DNA of 64,000 nucleotides from the NCBI RefSeq assembly GCF_904849725.1, contig NC_058521.1, positions 345,944,638-346,008,637 of the forward strand, given 5' to 3'. This stretch comes from Hordeum vulgare subsp. vulgare. Taxonomy: Eukaryota; Streptophyta; Magnoliopsida; Poales; Poaceae. The notes below the pieces were generated by a model, which did no database searches, had not been told where the DNA came from, and saw only the letters and a list, made by a program, of their open reading frames with translations. Positions 11,045-23,516 of this stretch are shown here, in pieces. Every line of letters starts with the position of its first letter. Positions within the stretch are counted from its first letter, which is position 1. A program made the position numbers and the translations under genes.

Positions 11045-14000
11045 TGTCACACCCTGTTTTTACTAACACTTATCTGTATTGTGAAAATCTAAGCTTGCTA
11101 AACTTTTTCAAGACTAATGTTGTGAGTACCATGATTGTCATTGTATGCTTGTGTGCTTGATCATGTGATGATAAAACCCTATTTCATAAAGCAGTGATTT
11201 CTAAGAACCCTTACTTATTTCTAAACAGGGAAAAACCCTACCTTGAGTTGCACTACATGCCCTTGATAGCAAGCAGTGCTTCTACTCAAATTTGGTGATC
11301 TGATTTCAACCTATCTTTATATTCGAAAACCACAAAAATAATTATTTTTGTAATTATTTTACTAATTAAATAACATGTCCAATTCTGAGGCCAGAACTGG
11401 TATTCCTACATGGAAAAATACTTTTCTCCCTTAGAAAAATCTGATTAAATTTAGAGATGATCAGAAGGACATATATTTTCCATACATAAGATTTTAAACC
11501 CAAATTTATATTATAATTATTTAATAAAACCATGAAATTCATTTCTATCTGCTTTAACCTTTTGAAATATTCCCAAAGGGATTATTCTCAATAAAATCCT
11601 AGAAAATTCCAGTGATATCCCTAAGCTATATTTGGTGTCAACATAAAGTTTCACCTTGACCAAAGGTGATTAAGGACCCCAAATAACCCTAAAACCCCTT
11701 CTGTACAGATTGAAGTTAGAGCAACTCTACATAGCAAATTTCATCCGATGATGCTGAAACTTTGCAAGAATGCCTAATACCTCAAATGAGGGTTCCACAG
11801 AAAAATGGGATTTGTGGGACTTAGTTTGCCCACACTCTCTTTGGAAGGGACATATCTGGTCATATTGGAGTGTTTTCAAGTTTACAAAGCTAAACTTGTC
11901 CAATGGAGCTCAAACTTGGTGAAACCCCATGATTTAGCACCAAACCCAAACCTGTTAAGTTGCAGCACCAGTGGTGGGGGTGCAAACCCCTCAAACCACT
12001 GTCGAGCACCTTCTGATAGATAGGGAAAATCCACCTTAGCCACAGCTAAACCCAACCCCTTTGCTCCAAACTCATAGATTAGGTGCCCAGTATATGTGTC
12101 TAACCGCAGTCAACTGACCCCTCACTGGTTCAAAGTGGAAAGGCGAAAAACCACATTATAGATTTTAGTTCAAGGCTGACAGCACCAGTATTTCTTGTTT
12201 CCCTTGACCAGCCGAAGCTCCCTTAAGACCCAAATGGCTAGCCACACTCCCAGGCAGTGCTAGGACATGCTAGACACGTCCAAAGTGCCTCGCAGCGTAC
12301 CAGTATGTTGTGGCATGCCAAAAGTGTGCTCGGGGCACGCTACAGGAAGCCACCAAGGTGGGGGCAGCGCTCTCGGCCAGTTCCAGCCTCCCCCGAGGTG
12401 TCCAACCTCTTCCCCGACAACCTCTTTGCGTCGAGAAACCCTTAGGGACCCTCCTCTCCCGTGCTAGAGCTCGTGCGACGCGTGTCCGCGCGCACCAGAA
12501 CCGGCCAAGGTTGCGTGGCCACGGATGCTCGACTTCTCCCCCTCTCCCTCTGCAGCAGATGGCTCTGGTAGTCCAAAACCATGCCGTGAGACCGTGGTTT
12601 CATCCCCAGCCTCTCTCTGCACCCCATGCACGCCATGGTGAGTCACCGGCGCTCCCGAATCAGCTCACCGTCGCGGGCCTATAAATAGCCCTCCCCTCGC
12701 TCCAGCACCCCTCAGATAGCTTCACCACGATCACTAGTACCTCCCTATCCACCCGAGCAACCAAGCAGAGCCCCGGTGCTCGAGATCGACCGAGGCCCCT
12801 CCGTCTCGGAGCTCTGGTCAATCTCCGACTATACGATGGCTCATGCGCCCCTCGACACACCAAACTGATCCTCTCAACCCCAGGAAGCTTTCCCCCAACT
12901 CGCCAGAGAATTTCCGTGTCTCTAGCCACCTCCTCGACCACCTCCCGGAATTCCTCCGCCCCGGCCTCCTCGTCGCCGGCGAATCCCTGTCTCTCTGACA
13001 TTGTTCTGACCACCAGCAGGTAGGCGACAGCAAGGCGAACCCATTCCAATCCTTGTTGGGGATTGAGAGTGTCGGCAACCTCACCGACGTGCTCCTCCTC
13101 CTCTCTGGCCAGAGGTAGAAGACGACCCCGACAGTTGTGCCCTACGTGTCAGTGGCCCAGCCTCCTCCCCCGCGCTGTCCACATCCACTGACCACAGGGC
13201 CCCGCACGTCAGGTTCAAACTTGACGGCGCGCGCGCCTGGCCAGGCCGTCGGCTGGCCATGGGCCAGCCCAGCTCCAGGCCGACCCAAGCCAGGAGTTTA
13301 GCCGACTTTCTTTTTATTTTTAAAACCTGGTTTCTAAGATTTTTATAAAAACATTTAACAAGTGTAAAAATATAATTTTTCCACTATTATTTGTCTAATA
13401 ATATGTAGTATTTAATAACATGATTGGATGAATTATTCTACAACTACTCTGTTTTACAATAATAAAAGGGACTAAATTGGAATAGTGTTGCTTTTGTTTG
13501 GTTAATTTCAAAAATGTTCCTTCAAGGGAAATTAAGGAAAATATTTTTCAGAATGATAACTTAGATTTATCAGTAATAAAGAACATTTTTAAAATGACTT
13601 TGTGATATGTTTCTTTGTGCGCTATTTCTTAATTATTGTTTAGAGCGGAAGACCTCGAAGACTCCGGATACTTAGCTGACCAAGGCAAGCAGCCCTTTCA
13701 CCATGACTGAGCATATGTTACTCTCCATGATTAAAATAGCAAGTATTTCTATTGCATATGATCATAAGTGCCGGTAATCATTTGATATGATTTACAGATG
13801 GCTCCCCCGGAGCACCTGCATTGAGCTTGAGGGTCATGCTAATATCATGTTGACAAGTAAAGATAGAAGTAGTATTATCATGAGCATATTGATGACATAA
13901 AGCAACAGTTCATGAAAACCCCGTCGGGTGCCACTAATGCCAGAGGGTGATGATGAGTTAGGTGGTCACTTTTGGTGAAGTGATGCACCCGGTATTTGTG

Positions 14001-15100
14001 TGAGTATGGTTTCGGAAATGGGAATAGATTTATTATGTGTCAACCGTCCCAACCTTACCAGTACGACCACATTACCCCTTATGGGACGGGGCTATGTTAA
14101 TTACTCTGGTCGGTGCTAGCAAAGAGCCCCATTACTAGTGGCGGGAGTGACGTGTGGTCACTCTCGTGATGGGGTCGTGCCAGGTAGGACGACTATGCCA
14201 TTTTTATTAGTTCTAGTCACACCATTGGTCCCCGCATGGTTGGTACTGTCCAGAGTCGATGCTCGTAAGACGTACAACATGTGGGATGGGTACCAATCTA
14301 GTGGACCTCTTTGTCTACTATCGTCAGGGGAAAGGCCTTGATCGGGTACTTACCTCGGGTATGTTATATACCGCGAGTCGTGGATGACAAGGAAGTTTCC
14401 CAGATCTCGTGGGTCCAGCGTACTACCTCTGCAGAGTGTAAAACTATTCGAATAGACGTGTCCACGGTCAAGGACAGTTGGGTAATCCTGCTTAAACTAC
14501 GTCCAGCTATTTTCGCATAAACCAAATGTGTGTCTGTGAGGTGATGAAAAAGGTGTTTTTATGAAAGTAGTAGTATGACCAAGTTTGAAGACTTGGCATA
14601 TTCATGATGGCTCAGCCCTCGGCAGATATATTGATATCTGTAACCTATTCTTCAAAAGTAATTCTATAACTTGATGCGTATTCATGATCATTACACCAAG
14701 ATGAGTTACACCAAAGATGCATGATATTGTAATCCTTTACTTTCATTGTTCATATCATGGGATGTTTGCGAGTACATTCAAAGTACTCATTGGCTTGCCA
14801 CTGGTTATGTTATTGACCAGACATGGAAGGACCAGAGTTTGGAGATGAGTACGTCTTCGGAGACGCCCCTGCAAACTAGGACGCTTCCGAGTCAAAATGC
14901 CCGTCGGAGTAGGCTTGATGGCATAGGCACCCGCTTAGCCACTATGATTTCCGCTACTAGTTGTATCAGAGTGATTTGGCCTTAGGCCCTGCTTTGTGAG
15001 CTTGACCATTCAGTCATGTGTTGTAATAATCAGTACTTGGATGTAAGACTCTCGGATCACGGAGGACGGTGATCTCGACTCGTTAGTCCGGGTCCCCACA
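11045..15100 (+). repeat. 3' LTR of element C (4056 bp)
   Basis: The LTR opens with TGTCACACCCTG right after the pol region and closes with GGTCCCCACA. The same sequence in inverse orientation forms the solo LTR at 24518-25681 plus 32390-35337, which fixes both ends. A GC-rich centre (12240-13300) holds a TATA box at 12679-12688 followed by short GC-rich ORFs, probably leader sequence. The block at about 13920-14520 is the most similar to the solo LTR, including the GAATAGACGTGTCCACGG motif near 14449-14466. No gene is supported in it. Confidence 0.9.
12679..12688 (+). promoter_or_regulatory. TATA box in the 3' LTR of element C
   Basis: CTATAAATAG lies in a GC-rich setting in the middle of the LTR. 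The homologous position of the inverted solo LTR also has a TATA-type sequence (33703-33714). It is the likely promoter of element transcripts. Confidence 0.6.
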
Positions 15101-15552
15101 CAATGCCTGGGAAGAAATGGCTAACTCCGGCCAAAAAACGCCACATTGTGATCCCTGAATACTGCCCCACCACCACCGTTTATTTATTTCTTCGAGACCG
15201 CGCCAGCGGATTTATTTTTACCTATCCATTGACAGGAGGCTCCCATTTCTGGATGGTTTTTGGCTCCGGCTGTGACACCCTTGTCTCGTTTGCTGGTTTC
15301 CAATCTAACAGTTGCACCTTCAGAGAATCTATTATTTCATGTGGCTGCTGCAGCTTCTGCACCTCCCTTGTGTTGTTTCTGGCGAGCCATAGCCCGTAAG
15401 TAGCCTGTAGCATGAGCTCCTTCTCATCGTCTATAGCGGCAGCGAGCCATTCAAGCAACCAATATGAGAGAGCCTTCTAGGAGGTCAAATGATCCGGTGG
15501 ACTAGCCACCATCACGCCCAGCTCCTCTTTAAACACTTGCCAGAATCTGATC
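15101..15552 (-). pseudogene. LINE-type RNase H / ORF2 C-terminal fragment
   Basis: On the minus strand one frame reads from about 15550 to 15200 with a TAG (about 15477) replacing a Trp and another TAG (about 15220) also at a Trp position. It encodes a Trp-rich linker (ALSYWLLEWLA, LWLARNNTRE), a KWEPPVNG block followed by KIN, and then, one frame over, GGGGAVFRDHN. This order is that of the RNase H-like domain at the C-terminus of plant non-LTR retrotransposons. It is cut at 15101 by element C; the remainder is not in the window. It could instead be a stand-alone RNase H-like host pseudogene. Confidence 0.65.
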
Positions 15553-15740
15553 GAGTGTTGACTAGTGGTAGATTCTGTTAATTAGTAGATTTAGTAGGTA
15601 GTTTAGTGGTAGATTTTGTTTTGTTAACTAGTGGTAGCTAGATTCATTTTTAGTTACTTAGTGGTAGATCCTGTTTTTGTTATTTTTTTCTGTTTAGTGC
15701 TATATAGGTTTAGCGATATGTTTAGTGCTAGGTTAAGTAG
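15553..15740 (+). repeat. Left subterminal repeats of the CACTA element
   Basis: The motif tagtggtaga, in exact or near form, occurs at least four times in under 130 bases, followed by gtttagtgcta twice. Repeated short motifs near the ends are the usual binding sites of the CACTA helper protein. Confidence 0.6.
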
Positions 15741-15741
15741 A

Positions 15742-16026
15742 TAAGGGAAGAAGAATAAGAAGAAGAAGAGGAGGAGGAGGAGGAGGAGAAAAAGAAGAAG
15801 AAGAAGAAAAAGAGGAGAGAGGAGAAGAATAAAGAAGAGGAAAAAGGAAAAGAAGGAAGAAGAAGAAGAAGAAGAGGAAAAAGGAAAAGAAGGAAGAAGA
15901 AGAAGTAGAAGAAGAAGAAGAGAAGAAGAAGAAGAAGAAGAATAAGTACAAGAAGAGGAAATGGAAGGAAGAAGAAGAAGAAGAAAAGGAATAAGAGGAA
16001 AAAAAGAAAATGAAGAAGAAGAAAAC
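15742..16026 (+). repeat. Polypurine (GAA/GGA) microsatellite
   Basis: Nearly 285 bases are A or G only, in runs of gaa, gaag and gga with few interruptions. The long Phe/Ser/Leu frames on the other strand are artefacts of this tract. Such tracts are common near ends of Triticeae CACTA elements and tend to form triplex DNA. Confidence 0.92.
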
Positions 16027-16852
16027 GAAACCCTAACACCACGACACCCGACACGATGCCCCGAAACCCCGACACGACATCTCGATGACACCCCGACATG
16101 AAATATTTTTTTATGGAACCCTAGATGACATCTATATAGGTCATATATTTTTCGATTTTATTAATGAACACAAAATATTTGTGTCGATCGGGTGGATTTA
16201 CATGTGACAATTGTCTTGTTGCTTTGAGGTATGCTGTGCGAAGACCTCCCCGTGTGTTGTATGAGCTCCGCCCCTGCATTCATGGGTGAGTACAAATGTC
16301 ATCTCCTCCTCGCCCCTTCATTTGCTATGGGTCGATCTTCGGATGAAACTTGCTAGATATAGGTAACTAAATTAATTTATTAGTATGCGTGACCAGTATG
16401 CATCTCCCGTTCAAAAGTGTTATAGTTATAAATATGCATGCATCTGCATATATTTATAACCGTGATTCTTCCGAATTATCCAACGTTATCCATGGACAGC
16501 CCGAGTATGTGTAGATTGGGGTCGTTTTCCCATATGCTTTCTTCCAGATCCGATGCATAATTTCGTCAGTGCCTCCTTGTTGTTCTCAGATACACATCAT
16601 GTCTGTTTATTGCGGATACGTGTACCAGGAGAACAACGGGGAGGTGCTGCCAAAATTTTGCGTTGGATCCGGTGAAGAGCATGGGAAAACAAACCCAATC
16701 TACACATACTCGGGTGGGATTAGGACCTATCTTTACCTATTAGCGTGTAGGTTTGCATGGACGTCATAAAACTGGCGAACTTGATTAACTGATGAATATA
16801 TATGCTGAATTATATATAAATATATTTATTTTGTGTTTAGTAGCTAGGCAAG

Positions 16853-19800
16853 ATGAGTGATCGTGCGTGGATGTACCCCGATCACCCTAGTCAGAAAGAG
16901 ATGAGGAAAGAATGGTTTCTCAAAACCAAGGAGTTTGTGAAAGCCGCATTTGCAAATGGCCAGGAAACAAACTGGTGCCCTTGTCCTCGATGCGACAATT
17001 ATAAAAAAGAAAACATAGGCTGTAATGATTAAACACCTGCAGAGGAGGGGTTTTAAGCCTAATTATACGGTGTGGACATTTCATGGTGAGTCTATACAAT
17101 GCACCAGAGCTGAGGTGGTTCGTCGTTCGACCGATGAGCATGGAACCGAGATCGAAGACATGGTGCAAGACTTTGATGATGCTCCGGATTCGGAAGATGA
17201 GATGGAGGAATCTGCAAAGGCCTTCTATGAAATGTTGGAGTCTTCAAAACGTCCTCTCCACGAGCACACTGAGCTTTGTCAGCTGGATGCCATTGCTCAA
17301 GTAATGGCTCTGAAGACTCAGTTCAACTTGGGAAGAGAATGCTACGACGCAATGATGACACTATTTGGATGCTTTCTACCCAAAGGCCAAGTCATTCCGG
17401 CAAACGTGTAACAGCCGGAAAAAATACTTCATGTACTTAAGATGCCCTATGAGAAGACAGATGCATGTGAGAATGGATGTGCCTTGTTTAGGAAGGAGTA
17501 TACACACTTGGAATATTGTCCCGTTTGCAAGTCTTGGAGGTATCTTGTGGTAGACAACGGTATGGGTGAGAAGAGGTAGCCAAAATTGCAATTAATGTTC
17601 TTCGGTATATGCCAATCATACCAAGGCTTCAACGTCTTTTCATGATCGAAGAGACAACGAGAGAAATGACATGGCACAAATTGGGCAAAAGAACCGAACA
17701 AGATGCAGATGGGAATAAGATGGCGGCACACACATCAGATGGGGAAGCGTGGAAAGAGTTCGATAGATTGCATCAGGATAAAGCGGCAGATCCAAGGAAT
17801 CCTCGTCTCTGTGTCGCCACGGATGGTTTTAATCCCTTCGGCATGACGGCAACCCAATACAGTTGTTGGCATGTATTTGTCATTCCACTCAATCTCCCCC
17901 CCCTGGCAGATTATGCAAAGAAAAAACATATTTCTGACGTTGATAATTCCGGGGCCCAATTATCCGGGGAAGAATATGAATGTGTACATGCAACCTCTTA
18001 AGGATGCATTGCAAGAAGCTTGGGATAATGGGATCAAGATATACGATGCCGCTAGAAAAGAAAACTTCAAAATGCATGTGTGGTACATGTACTCTATGCA
18101 TGACTTGCTGGCATATCCGCAAGTCTCTGGATGGTGTATGCATGGAAGGTTCCCGTGCCCCGCATGCAAGACAGCTCTTCAGTTTCATTGGTTGCAGGAG
18201 GGTCGGAAGTATTCTTTCTTTGACTTGTATAGACAGTTCGTGGATCCTGACCGTCAGTTTAGAAAAGACAAGAAGAACTTTACCAAAGGTAAAGTTGTCA
18301 AAAACTTGGCACCACCTACGTTGACAGGCCAACAGGTCCTGGATGAGTTAAACGCCCTCGAGCCTGATCCATAGCGTCTAGGATATTTCAAGGGGTATGA
18401 TTCAAAGAACGTGTGGACTCACAAGCCATGCTTGTGGGATCTGCCTTACTTCAAAGACCTCCTTCTTCCACACAATATCCACATGATGCACACTGAAAAG
18501 AATATCAGAGAGGCTATTTTTGGTACATTGTTCGACATAGATGGGAAGACAAAGGATAATACTAAGGCTAGAGTCGATCAAGAAAGATTATGTCATAGAC
18601 CGTTACAAAACATGCGAGAAGGCAAAGGAAAGAAGAAGTGGTCGAAGCCAAAGGCCTGGTTCGATCTTGGAAGGCCAGCTATGAGGGAAAATGTATTGTG
18701 GGTTAAAATGCACTTGGTGTTCCCCGATGGGTACGCAACGAATCTAAAGAGGGGAGCGAGTCTTGAAAAATTGAAAATCTTTGGTCTCAAGAGTCATGAT
18801 TGGCACATATGGCTTGAGCGGGTAATCCTGTGATGTTACGTGGCTTTATTCCTGAGGATGAATGGCTAGTGCTGGCGGAGCTGAGCTATTTCTTCAGTGT
18901 TCTTTGTGCGAAAGAATTGTCGCCTGGCGTGGTAGATGACATGGAGGAGTTTGCACCGGAGTTGCCGTGCAAGTTAGAGAAGATCTTTCCGCCTAGCTTC
19001 TTTAATCCAATGCAGCATTTGATTTTACATCTACCGACTGAGGTAAGATTGGGTGGGCCCGTGCAAAATCATTGGTGCTATGCAAATGAGAGGATGCAGA
19101 AGACGCTTCGAGGTAAATGTGAAAATAAGCGTAGAATTGAAGCATCGATCGCTGAGGCATTCATTACTTAGGAGGTGGAAAAGTTTGTGACAGCACACTA
19201 CGAAGCAAAAAATCATCATTTGCATAATCTGAAGCCTCGGTACAACGATGCAGACCCTAGAAAAGGAAGATCCAACCTCAGCCTATTCAAAGGGAAGCTC
19301 GCACCAGCCAGTGCTTCGAAACTAATAACGTTGGATGTTGAAGAATGGCGGAACATTTTGTTGTATATCTTCAACAACCTAACAGAAGTGCGGCCGTACA
19401 TCGAGTAAGTTATCGTTACATTTTTCCGTAACTTCTAATTCCTTTGAACTACTCTTATTGACGGATATTTCATACAGCCGATACGTCGCCAAATTCTCGG
19501 ATGCAGCGGTAATCCAAAATGATTCCGTCGAAGAGTATGAGCTTCTACAAAGCATGGAGGCGGCTATCCCGGTTTCATCTCTTGATTCAAACAAACGGTA
19601 ATTATCAATAATGGACCATTTCATTTCTTGCTCTAACTTGTGGATATGCAACAACCGTTTTGTATTAAACTTGTAGGCTAATTCAGAGTCTATGGACGCC
19701 GAAATGAGACAAGATGCTAATGGTTTTGACTATAAGGTTCGTTCATTTGGGAAATAAAACATGAGCAGGTATCTCTTTCGTACCTTTGGCAAAGAGCTAT

Positions 19801-20478
19801 CTATGCCCGCCCGGAAATCTACAAATTGTTGTGTCTCTACTATCGACGAAGGTAGTATCAAGTATTATGGAAGAGTTCAAGCAATTTATGAACTTCAATT
19901 CTATGGTGAAAACCCACCAAACGTCGTAGTCTTCAAATGTTATTGGTTCAAGTCGAAGGACTCATGAACATATAGGACTAGTCGGAATCAATTCAAACAC
20001 CCATTTAGACATTCCCGACGTCTATATTACGGCTCAACACACGACCAAGTTTTCTATCTATAGTGGGCATGCCAAACTGATAAGAATCTGGAAGGTTGGT
20101 ATGTTGTCTATGAAGTGCCTCCACGTGTTAGACCACCTCCCCCCAAGTGAACAGGATTATGAACCTCACATTAACCCAGACATATATGATGAAGAATTCT
20201 TCCAAGAAACACGTCTTTCCAAGAAACGTTTCAAGAACTGTCGTGCTTCACCCCCGAATATGGAAGTAGACAGCGACAATGAATCCGACGTCACCCCTGA
20301 GCTAGAACCAGCAAAGCTGGAACTAAAAGAGGTTACAGATGTGGATGACCTGTCAATGCTTGATGGATTACAGAAAGGCCCTCCACAACTTCATGTCGTT
20401 GAACCCTATGAGCACGTCATTCATGAAGACATGTGTGATAGCGATGATGAAGATGCATTTATTGATGATGATTATTAG
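16853..20478 (+). pseudogene. TNP2-like CACTA transposase pseudogene
   Basis: The transposase would cut the element at its CACTA ends. A short first frame (16853-17032) encodes the N-terminal transposase-associated domain, starting MSDRAWMY with a CPCPRCDNY cysteine cluster. The TNP2 core follows in shifted frames: ALFRKEYTHLEYCPVC (about 17480), WHKLGKR and ATDGFNPFGM (about 17660-17840), the CPACKTAL segment (about 18160) and HNIHMMHTEKN (about 18470). The DUF4218-like part is at 18830-19400 and the DUF4216-like part at about 19750-20100, ending in an acidic tail at 20478. At least six stops or shifts and possible introns (about 19407-19478, 19599-19676) break it. Confidence 0.87.
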
Positions 20479-20600
20479 TTCGTATGCATCCCAACTTGAA
20501 TTATATATGTACATAATATTATTCATGTCAATTATTTAATTTTTTATGTTGTACTAATTTGTTTTAATATTTATCATGGTAGGTCAGCAGGTGTTGTAAG

Positions 20601-23000
20601 ATGGTGGGCGTGGGTCCAGTTCGCTCGACGGGTTCTTCTTCGGTGGCCCGCACGAGGCGTGGTACTTCCATTCCACCCCTATCTCTCCGTAGAGTCTTGG
20701 TAGACAATCTGACGACACCAACTGCAGGTGCTTCTTCGTCGACGGCATTGCCCACTCGGAGAGGTGCTGGTCGGGAAGGGAAGAAGGGGAAGTGTACACG
20801 GAGAGGTGGTGGCCGCGGAAGATGTAGGCGGACTGTTGTACTATCCTCGCCACCACCACCAGCTCATTCACCCGAGCTAAGGGCTACTATGGTTGACCCG
20901 TTTGTGGAGGAGGCTATGGGGACTCCGGTCGAGGAGCCTCGGGTGGACTAGCATTCGGCCCATGAGACTCCGGTCCAGGATTAGCCTAGGGTCGAGGTGC
21001 GTTCGGACCACGAGACTCCGGTTCCTGAGGCTATGTCCCACGAGATTCCTGCCACAGAGGCTTCGGCCGACGTCGAGACGTCCGGATGGGGTGCCTGGCC
21101 GGATCGGACCGAGGTGGACCGAGGGTCCGGGTGGCTATTCTGTTGATGGAGGGGATGAGTCTACGAATAGTGAGGGAGGCGTGCAGGTGGACGGGGCCAC
21201 CGTGGACAAGCGTGGTAGTACACGTCTCCCGGACGTGTTGGCTACCCACGAGCAGAGGCCGGTGATTAAGCCTGAAGGGGATAGGTAAGTACATTCACTC
21301 TTTTTTTAGCTTTTGCCTTCAAGTTTCTTCAAATATCTAATGTGTTGACCTTATCATACTTCAGCGGATGGAAACACCATGTTGGAGTTGGCAAGCTGAA
21401 CACCGTCCTTGCTGTGCTTTGCCGGAAAAATTTCCCGGGGTTTGTCATATTGCCTGGTGAGGGTCAGGTTCTTACACTAGGACTTACCTGGGAGCACTAC
21501 CAGGCTACGTAGGCCCCGCCGGAGGAGATTATAGATGGTGCGTTGTGCCACACGAGGGCCGAGATGGTGATCAATAGCTTTTGGATAAATTATCCTTTTA
21601 CACAATCTAAAATTAACAATATATCTAATTATTGTACTAATCGGTGTTGTCTCGTTTGATTGCAGACCTTTTATAGGTGTGAGGAGGGATATGAGGAGGA
21701 GGCGGCCAAGGTTCTCGAGGCCGAGCGTCAGTGGTTATTATAGAACTTACGCCACCAGGCTCGGCCGTAGGATATTCGAGACTACTACACCACGCGTGGT
21801 ATTCAGAAGAAGAAGGAGGAGTACATGAAGGTAATTACCTATGCTTAAGGCCTTTTATGTAGTTATCTTGATTTGATTCATAGGCTTAGCACTCAAAATT
21901 ATTTCTAATAACTTATAGGTGCCCCCGAGATGGTGTGCGGATAATATGGATTGTTAGGAGGAGTTGGTGGATGAGTGGTGCACAGGCAACTGGCGAGCCG
22001 TCCACGACAATGCGAAGGATCGGCGTAGCCAAATGGTTGGTGTGACACACCATCAAGGCAGCGCGAACTTACTTCAGTTCGGACGAAACTGGGTATGTGG
22101 TTTGCTTCATGATTCATGCAATTCATTCTTCATGCTAGCTTGAGCCCCTTAGTAATACTTTGTTCCTCTCTTTTAGGCGCATCATAATAAGACGGAGATG
22201 CCAGAGTTGTACGATCTTTATGGCATGGCCCATACTGCCTCCTACAAGAAGGCGAAGGCTTTCTCTGAGTCTGACCTGGATGATCCAAAGAACTTCACCA
22301 ACATATCATCCCACCACAAGCTCGTTAAATACTAGGACGTGGGGAAGTCTTGGAAAGGGGAGGACTTTAACCTGAGCCAGGAAGCTTTGGATCCAGAGCT
22401 GGTGATGATACCTGGTGGCCGGAGGCCCCATGGCTCGATAGCCATTGGAGGTGGGGTAATATGTTGTCCACTCACTCTCCCGGAGATCAAGGCGCGCCAG
22501 TCGAGCTCCTGTCCTGAGATAACGCCTCGTCCACGGCCAGTAAATCTTGCCATCGAGGTTAGTTGTACAGACTTAGAAAACATTCATCCATTTCATTGTG
22601 TGTGGCCATCGATCATTATTGTGGTAATGAGGAATGGTTTTGGAGGTTGCTCTTCAGAAAGAGAGAGCGAAAAACCAGGCTGCTCTTGAGAAAGAGAGAT
22701 TGGCAAGCCAGTCTGCTCTTGAGGAGATGGACCGGACCACGGCTCGGTTGATTGAGGAGGAGAGGGTCCGGAATGACGCGGGTCACCTGGCCATGTACGA
22801 GATTACTTTGTAAGCTTTATTTTCACATTAGCCAAGTCATGTGTGTAATGTCTGTTTCATTACTAACTAATACGACTGACTATTCAAAACCAAATGTGCA
22901 GTCTATGTGCGAGAAGATCGGTCAAGTCCCTCCGCCGATGCACGTCTTGTCTGCGATTGGCACGACGAGTTTCATTTCAATGGTCATTATAAACTAGTAT
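20601..23000 (+). pseudogene. Second CACTA gene (plant En/Spm-type transposase-like), multi-exon, broken
   Basis: This gene usually encodes the DNA-binding partner of the transposase. Exon-like segments are: 20601-21285 (Ser/Arg/Gly-rich, acidic end), 21365-21540 (GWKHHVGVGKLN start), 21665-21830, 21920-22095 (WCADN and VTHHQGS segments), 22178-22560 (KTEMPELYDLYG segment) and 22640-22815 (a Glu/Arg/Leu-rich coiled-coil segment), with a last piece to 23000. Gaps between them start gta/gtat and end in ag, e.g. gtaagt at 21286 and ttcag near 21364. In-frame stops occur at about 20949, 20980, 21511, 21740 and 22335. Assignment rests on position and motif style. Confidence 0.7.
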
Positions 23001-23183
23001 TAACAATTGAGTGTCATCATGCTAAGTGAGACATTGCAAAATATCTTTTCTACAGAATAACTCCTGAGCGGCATCGCATGACGCTTCTCCAGGGCAACCG
23101 TCTCCAAACGACGCTGCCGCGAGCAACCCTGGTGCTTCTCCTCCTTGATATCCACGACGATAAGTTCCCTCTAGTTCATTTAT

Positions 23184-23357
23184 GACATAATTAGCTAGGT
23201 TAGCTCGAAAAAGACATACTTAGATAATTTAGATCCAAAATGACATACTTAGCTAGTTTAGCTCTGAAAAGGCATACTTAGCTAATTTAGCTCCAAAATG
23301 ACATAATTAGCCCATTTAGGTCCAGAAAGACATACTTAGCTAATTTAGCTCCAAGAA
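23184..23357 (+). repeat. 29-bp tandem array, six units (CACTA right subterminal)
   Basis: Units beginning gacata or ggcata start at 23184, 23213, 23242, 23271, 23300 and 23329, an exact 29-base step. Each unit has the form gacatacttagctaattta plus nine less conserved bases. There are no spacers, so this is not a CRISPR array. The place near the end of the CACTA suggests transposase binding sites. Confidence 0.9.
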
Positions 23358-23516
23358 GAGGAGAACAGGAGAAGAAATAGGAAAAATTAAAAGAAGGGAA
23401 AAGAAGAAGAAGAGAAGGAGAAGGAGAAGAAGAAGGAGAAGGAGGAGAAGAAGGAGGACTTCCTTTCTTCTTCTTCTTCTCCTCCTCTTTCTTCTCCTCT
23501 TTCATATTCTCCTTAC
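23358..23516 (+). repeat. Polypurine run followed by polypyrimidine run
   Basis: From 23358 to about 23458 the strand is almost pure A/G; from 23459 to about 23503 it is almost pure C/T, with gaaggagg-a-cttcc at the switch. The two halves are partly complementary and could fold into a long hairpin. It mirrors the purine tract at the other end of the CACTA element. Confidence 0.85.

Larger units (their letters stand above)
5902..15100 (+). mobile_element. Element C: degenerate chromovirus (Gypsy, Tekay-like), 5' LTR missing
   Basis: Gag, protease, RT, RNase H, integrase and a chromodomain follow in the standard Gypsy order and end 43 bases before a 4056-bp 3' LTR (11045-15100). A C-terminal chromodomain marks the chromovirus branch; the very long LTR fits Tekay-type Triticeae families. 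All genes carry stop codons and frameshifts, so the copy is dead. The 5' LTR and primer site are not in the window: element A sits at 5901, and the 5902-6418 stretch is a short leader or unrelated sequence. The 3' LTR end cuts into a LINE fragment, with caatg (15101-15105) as candidate target duplication. Confidence 0.88.
15553..23516 (+). mobile_element. CACTA (En/Spm) DNA transposon, degenerate, ends not resolved
   Basis: Two genes of Triticeae CACTA elements follow each other: a TNP2-type transposase (16853-20478) and a second multi-exon gene (20601-23000). Both flanks carry subterminal material: tagtggtaga repeats at the left, and a 29-bp array plus purine/pyrimidine tracts at the right. 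I could not find a clean CACTA...TAGTG terminal pair; tgactagtggtag at about 15559 may be a decayed left end. The left limit abuts the LINE fragment and the right limit the LTR fragment of element D, both approximate. Confidence 0.82.

Noticed and set aside
12310..13084. Several 60-130-codon frames in the C LTR
   Set aside because: GC-rich promoter and leader zone around the TATA box; frames overlap on both strands.
15555..15575. Clean CACTA terminal inverted repeat
   Set aside because: tgactagtggtag is suggestive, but no matching TAGTG end was found near 23500-24500, so the ends are left open.
15654..16099. Long Phe/Ser/Leu-rich reading frames (up to 145 codons, minus strand)
   Set aside because: They are translations of the GAA/GGA purine tract.
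16569..16769. 66-codon frame before the CACTA transposase
   Set aside because: Lies in the untranslated region; the transposase domain starts at 16853.
23184..23357. CRISPR-like array of 29-bp units
   Set aside because: Units are directly adjacent with no spacers, in a plant CACTA element.
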